Shown here: in pieces, positions 14,498 through 14,624 of the stretch
How positions within the stretch are numbered: position 1 is the stretch's first letter
Layout of the letters: the number at the start of each line of letters is the position of its first letter
Source: Neisseriaceae bacterium
Lineage (GTDB): Bacteria; Pseudomonadota; Gammaproteobacteria; Burkholderiales; Neisseriaceae
Direction of reading: 5' to 3'
DNA length: 14,624 bases
NCBI GenBank assembly: GCA_030146285.1
Contig: JASLBZ010000029.1
Span: forward strand, 1 to 14,624
The notes under the pieces: generated by a model
Seen by the model: only the letters and a program-made list of their open reading frames with translations
Database searches by the model: none
What the model was told of the DNA's origin: nothing
Translations under genes and position numbers: made by a program

Positions 14498-14526
14498 TTG
14501 CCAAAATGGCTTAAATTTGTTTTAAT
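14498..14526 (+). promoter_or_regulatory. sigma-70-type promoter of tRNA-Phe
   Basis: TTGCCA (14498-14503, 5 of 6) is followed by a 17-base spacer and TTTAAT (14521-14526, 5 of 6). Transcription should start near 14533, about 12 bases before the mature tRNA. The -10 region with downstream bases, TTTTAATACGC (14520-14530), is identical to that of the tRNA-Val promoter at the other end of the window. Confidence 0.75.
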
Positions 14527-14544
14527 ACGCATCTCATTACCGAT

Positions 14545-14620
14545 GGCCAGATAGCTCAGTCGGTAGAGCAACGGATTGAAAATCCGTGTGTCGGCGGTTC
14601 GATCCCGCCTCTGGCCACCA
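14545..14620 (+). tRNA. tRNA-Phe (anticodon GAA)
   Basis: This is a complete 76-base cloverleaf including an encoded CCA (14618-14620). The acceptor stem is GGCCAGA/TCTGGCC, and the D arm is GCTC...GAGC with TCGGTA. The anticodon stem is CGGAT/ATCCG around the 7-base loop TGAAAA-type with GAA at 34-36. The T arm is GGCGG-TTCGATC-CCGCC. All stems pair. Confidence 0.97.
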
Positions 14621-14624
14621 TTTA

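Overview
The window is ordinary bacterial chromosome carrying housekeeping and envelope genes. Coding density is high and composition is AT-leaning. Three things point to a Gram-negative proteobacterium, most likely Neisseriaceae or a close betaproteobacterial relative: the lipopolysaccharide (Kdo and Lpt) genes, the order kdsD-kdsC-lptC-lptA-lptB-rpoN-hpf, and the order ribF-ileS-lspA-ispH. One perfect copy of the 12-mer AGGCTGCCTGAA, a DNA-uptake-sequence dialect described in Neisseriaceae, supports this. I do not name a genus.

Layout. At 1-48 (-) lies the 5' two thirds of tRNA-Val(UAC), cut by the window edge, with its promoter at 90-118. At 174-2153 (-) is a CPA2-type (Kef-like) cation:proton antiporter. 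A 366-base divergent gap (2154-2519) holds both promoters. At 2520-7274 (+) is a tightly packed operon: kdsD and kdsC (Kdo precursor synthesis), lptC, lptA and lptB (lipopolysaccharide export) and rpoN (sigma-54). Most junctions overlap by 1 to 20 bases. A terminator-like hairpin at 7379-7407 separates rpoN from hpf (ribosome hibernation factor, 7424-7750). A perfect palindromic bidirectional terminator (7773-7802) lies between hpf and a convergent gene for an amino-acid-type ABC permease (7815-8561, -).

The divergent gap 8562-9109 (548 bases) has no convincing protein gene. It contains an extended -10 promoter for the permease, an orphan terminator-like hairpin and a 17-bp inverted repeat. 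The second operon follows: ribF (FMN/FAD synthesis), ileS (isoleucyl-tRNA synthetase), lspA (signal peptidase II) and ispH (last step of the MEP isoprenoid pathway). Hairpins lie at the ileS-lspA and lspA-ispH junctions, and the second one carries the uptake sequence. The window closes with a complete tRNA-Phe(GAA) at 14545-14620 behind a near-consensus promoter.

Functionally, the first operon makes the Kdo sugar and the inner-membrane and periplasmic parts of the Lpt bridge that moves lipopolysaccharide outward. The second operon supplies flavins, a charged tRNA, lipoprotein maturation and isoprenoids. I found no mobile element, CRISPR array, prophage, toxin-antitoxin pair or defence gene, and no evidence of a new multi-gene system. 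The points worth a second look are non-coding: the leader of hpf, the two structured elements upstream of ribF, the uptake-sequence terminator, and a promoter motif shared by the two tRNAs. Promoter and hairpin calls were made by eye, without energy calculations.
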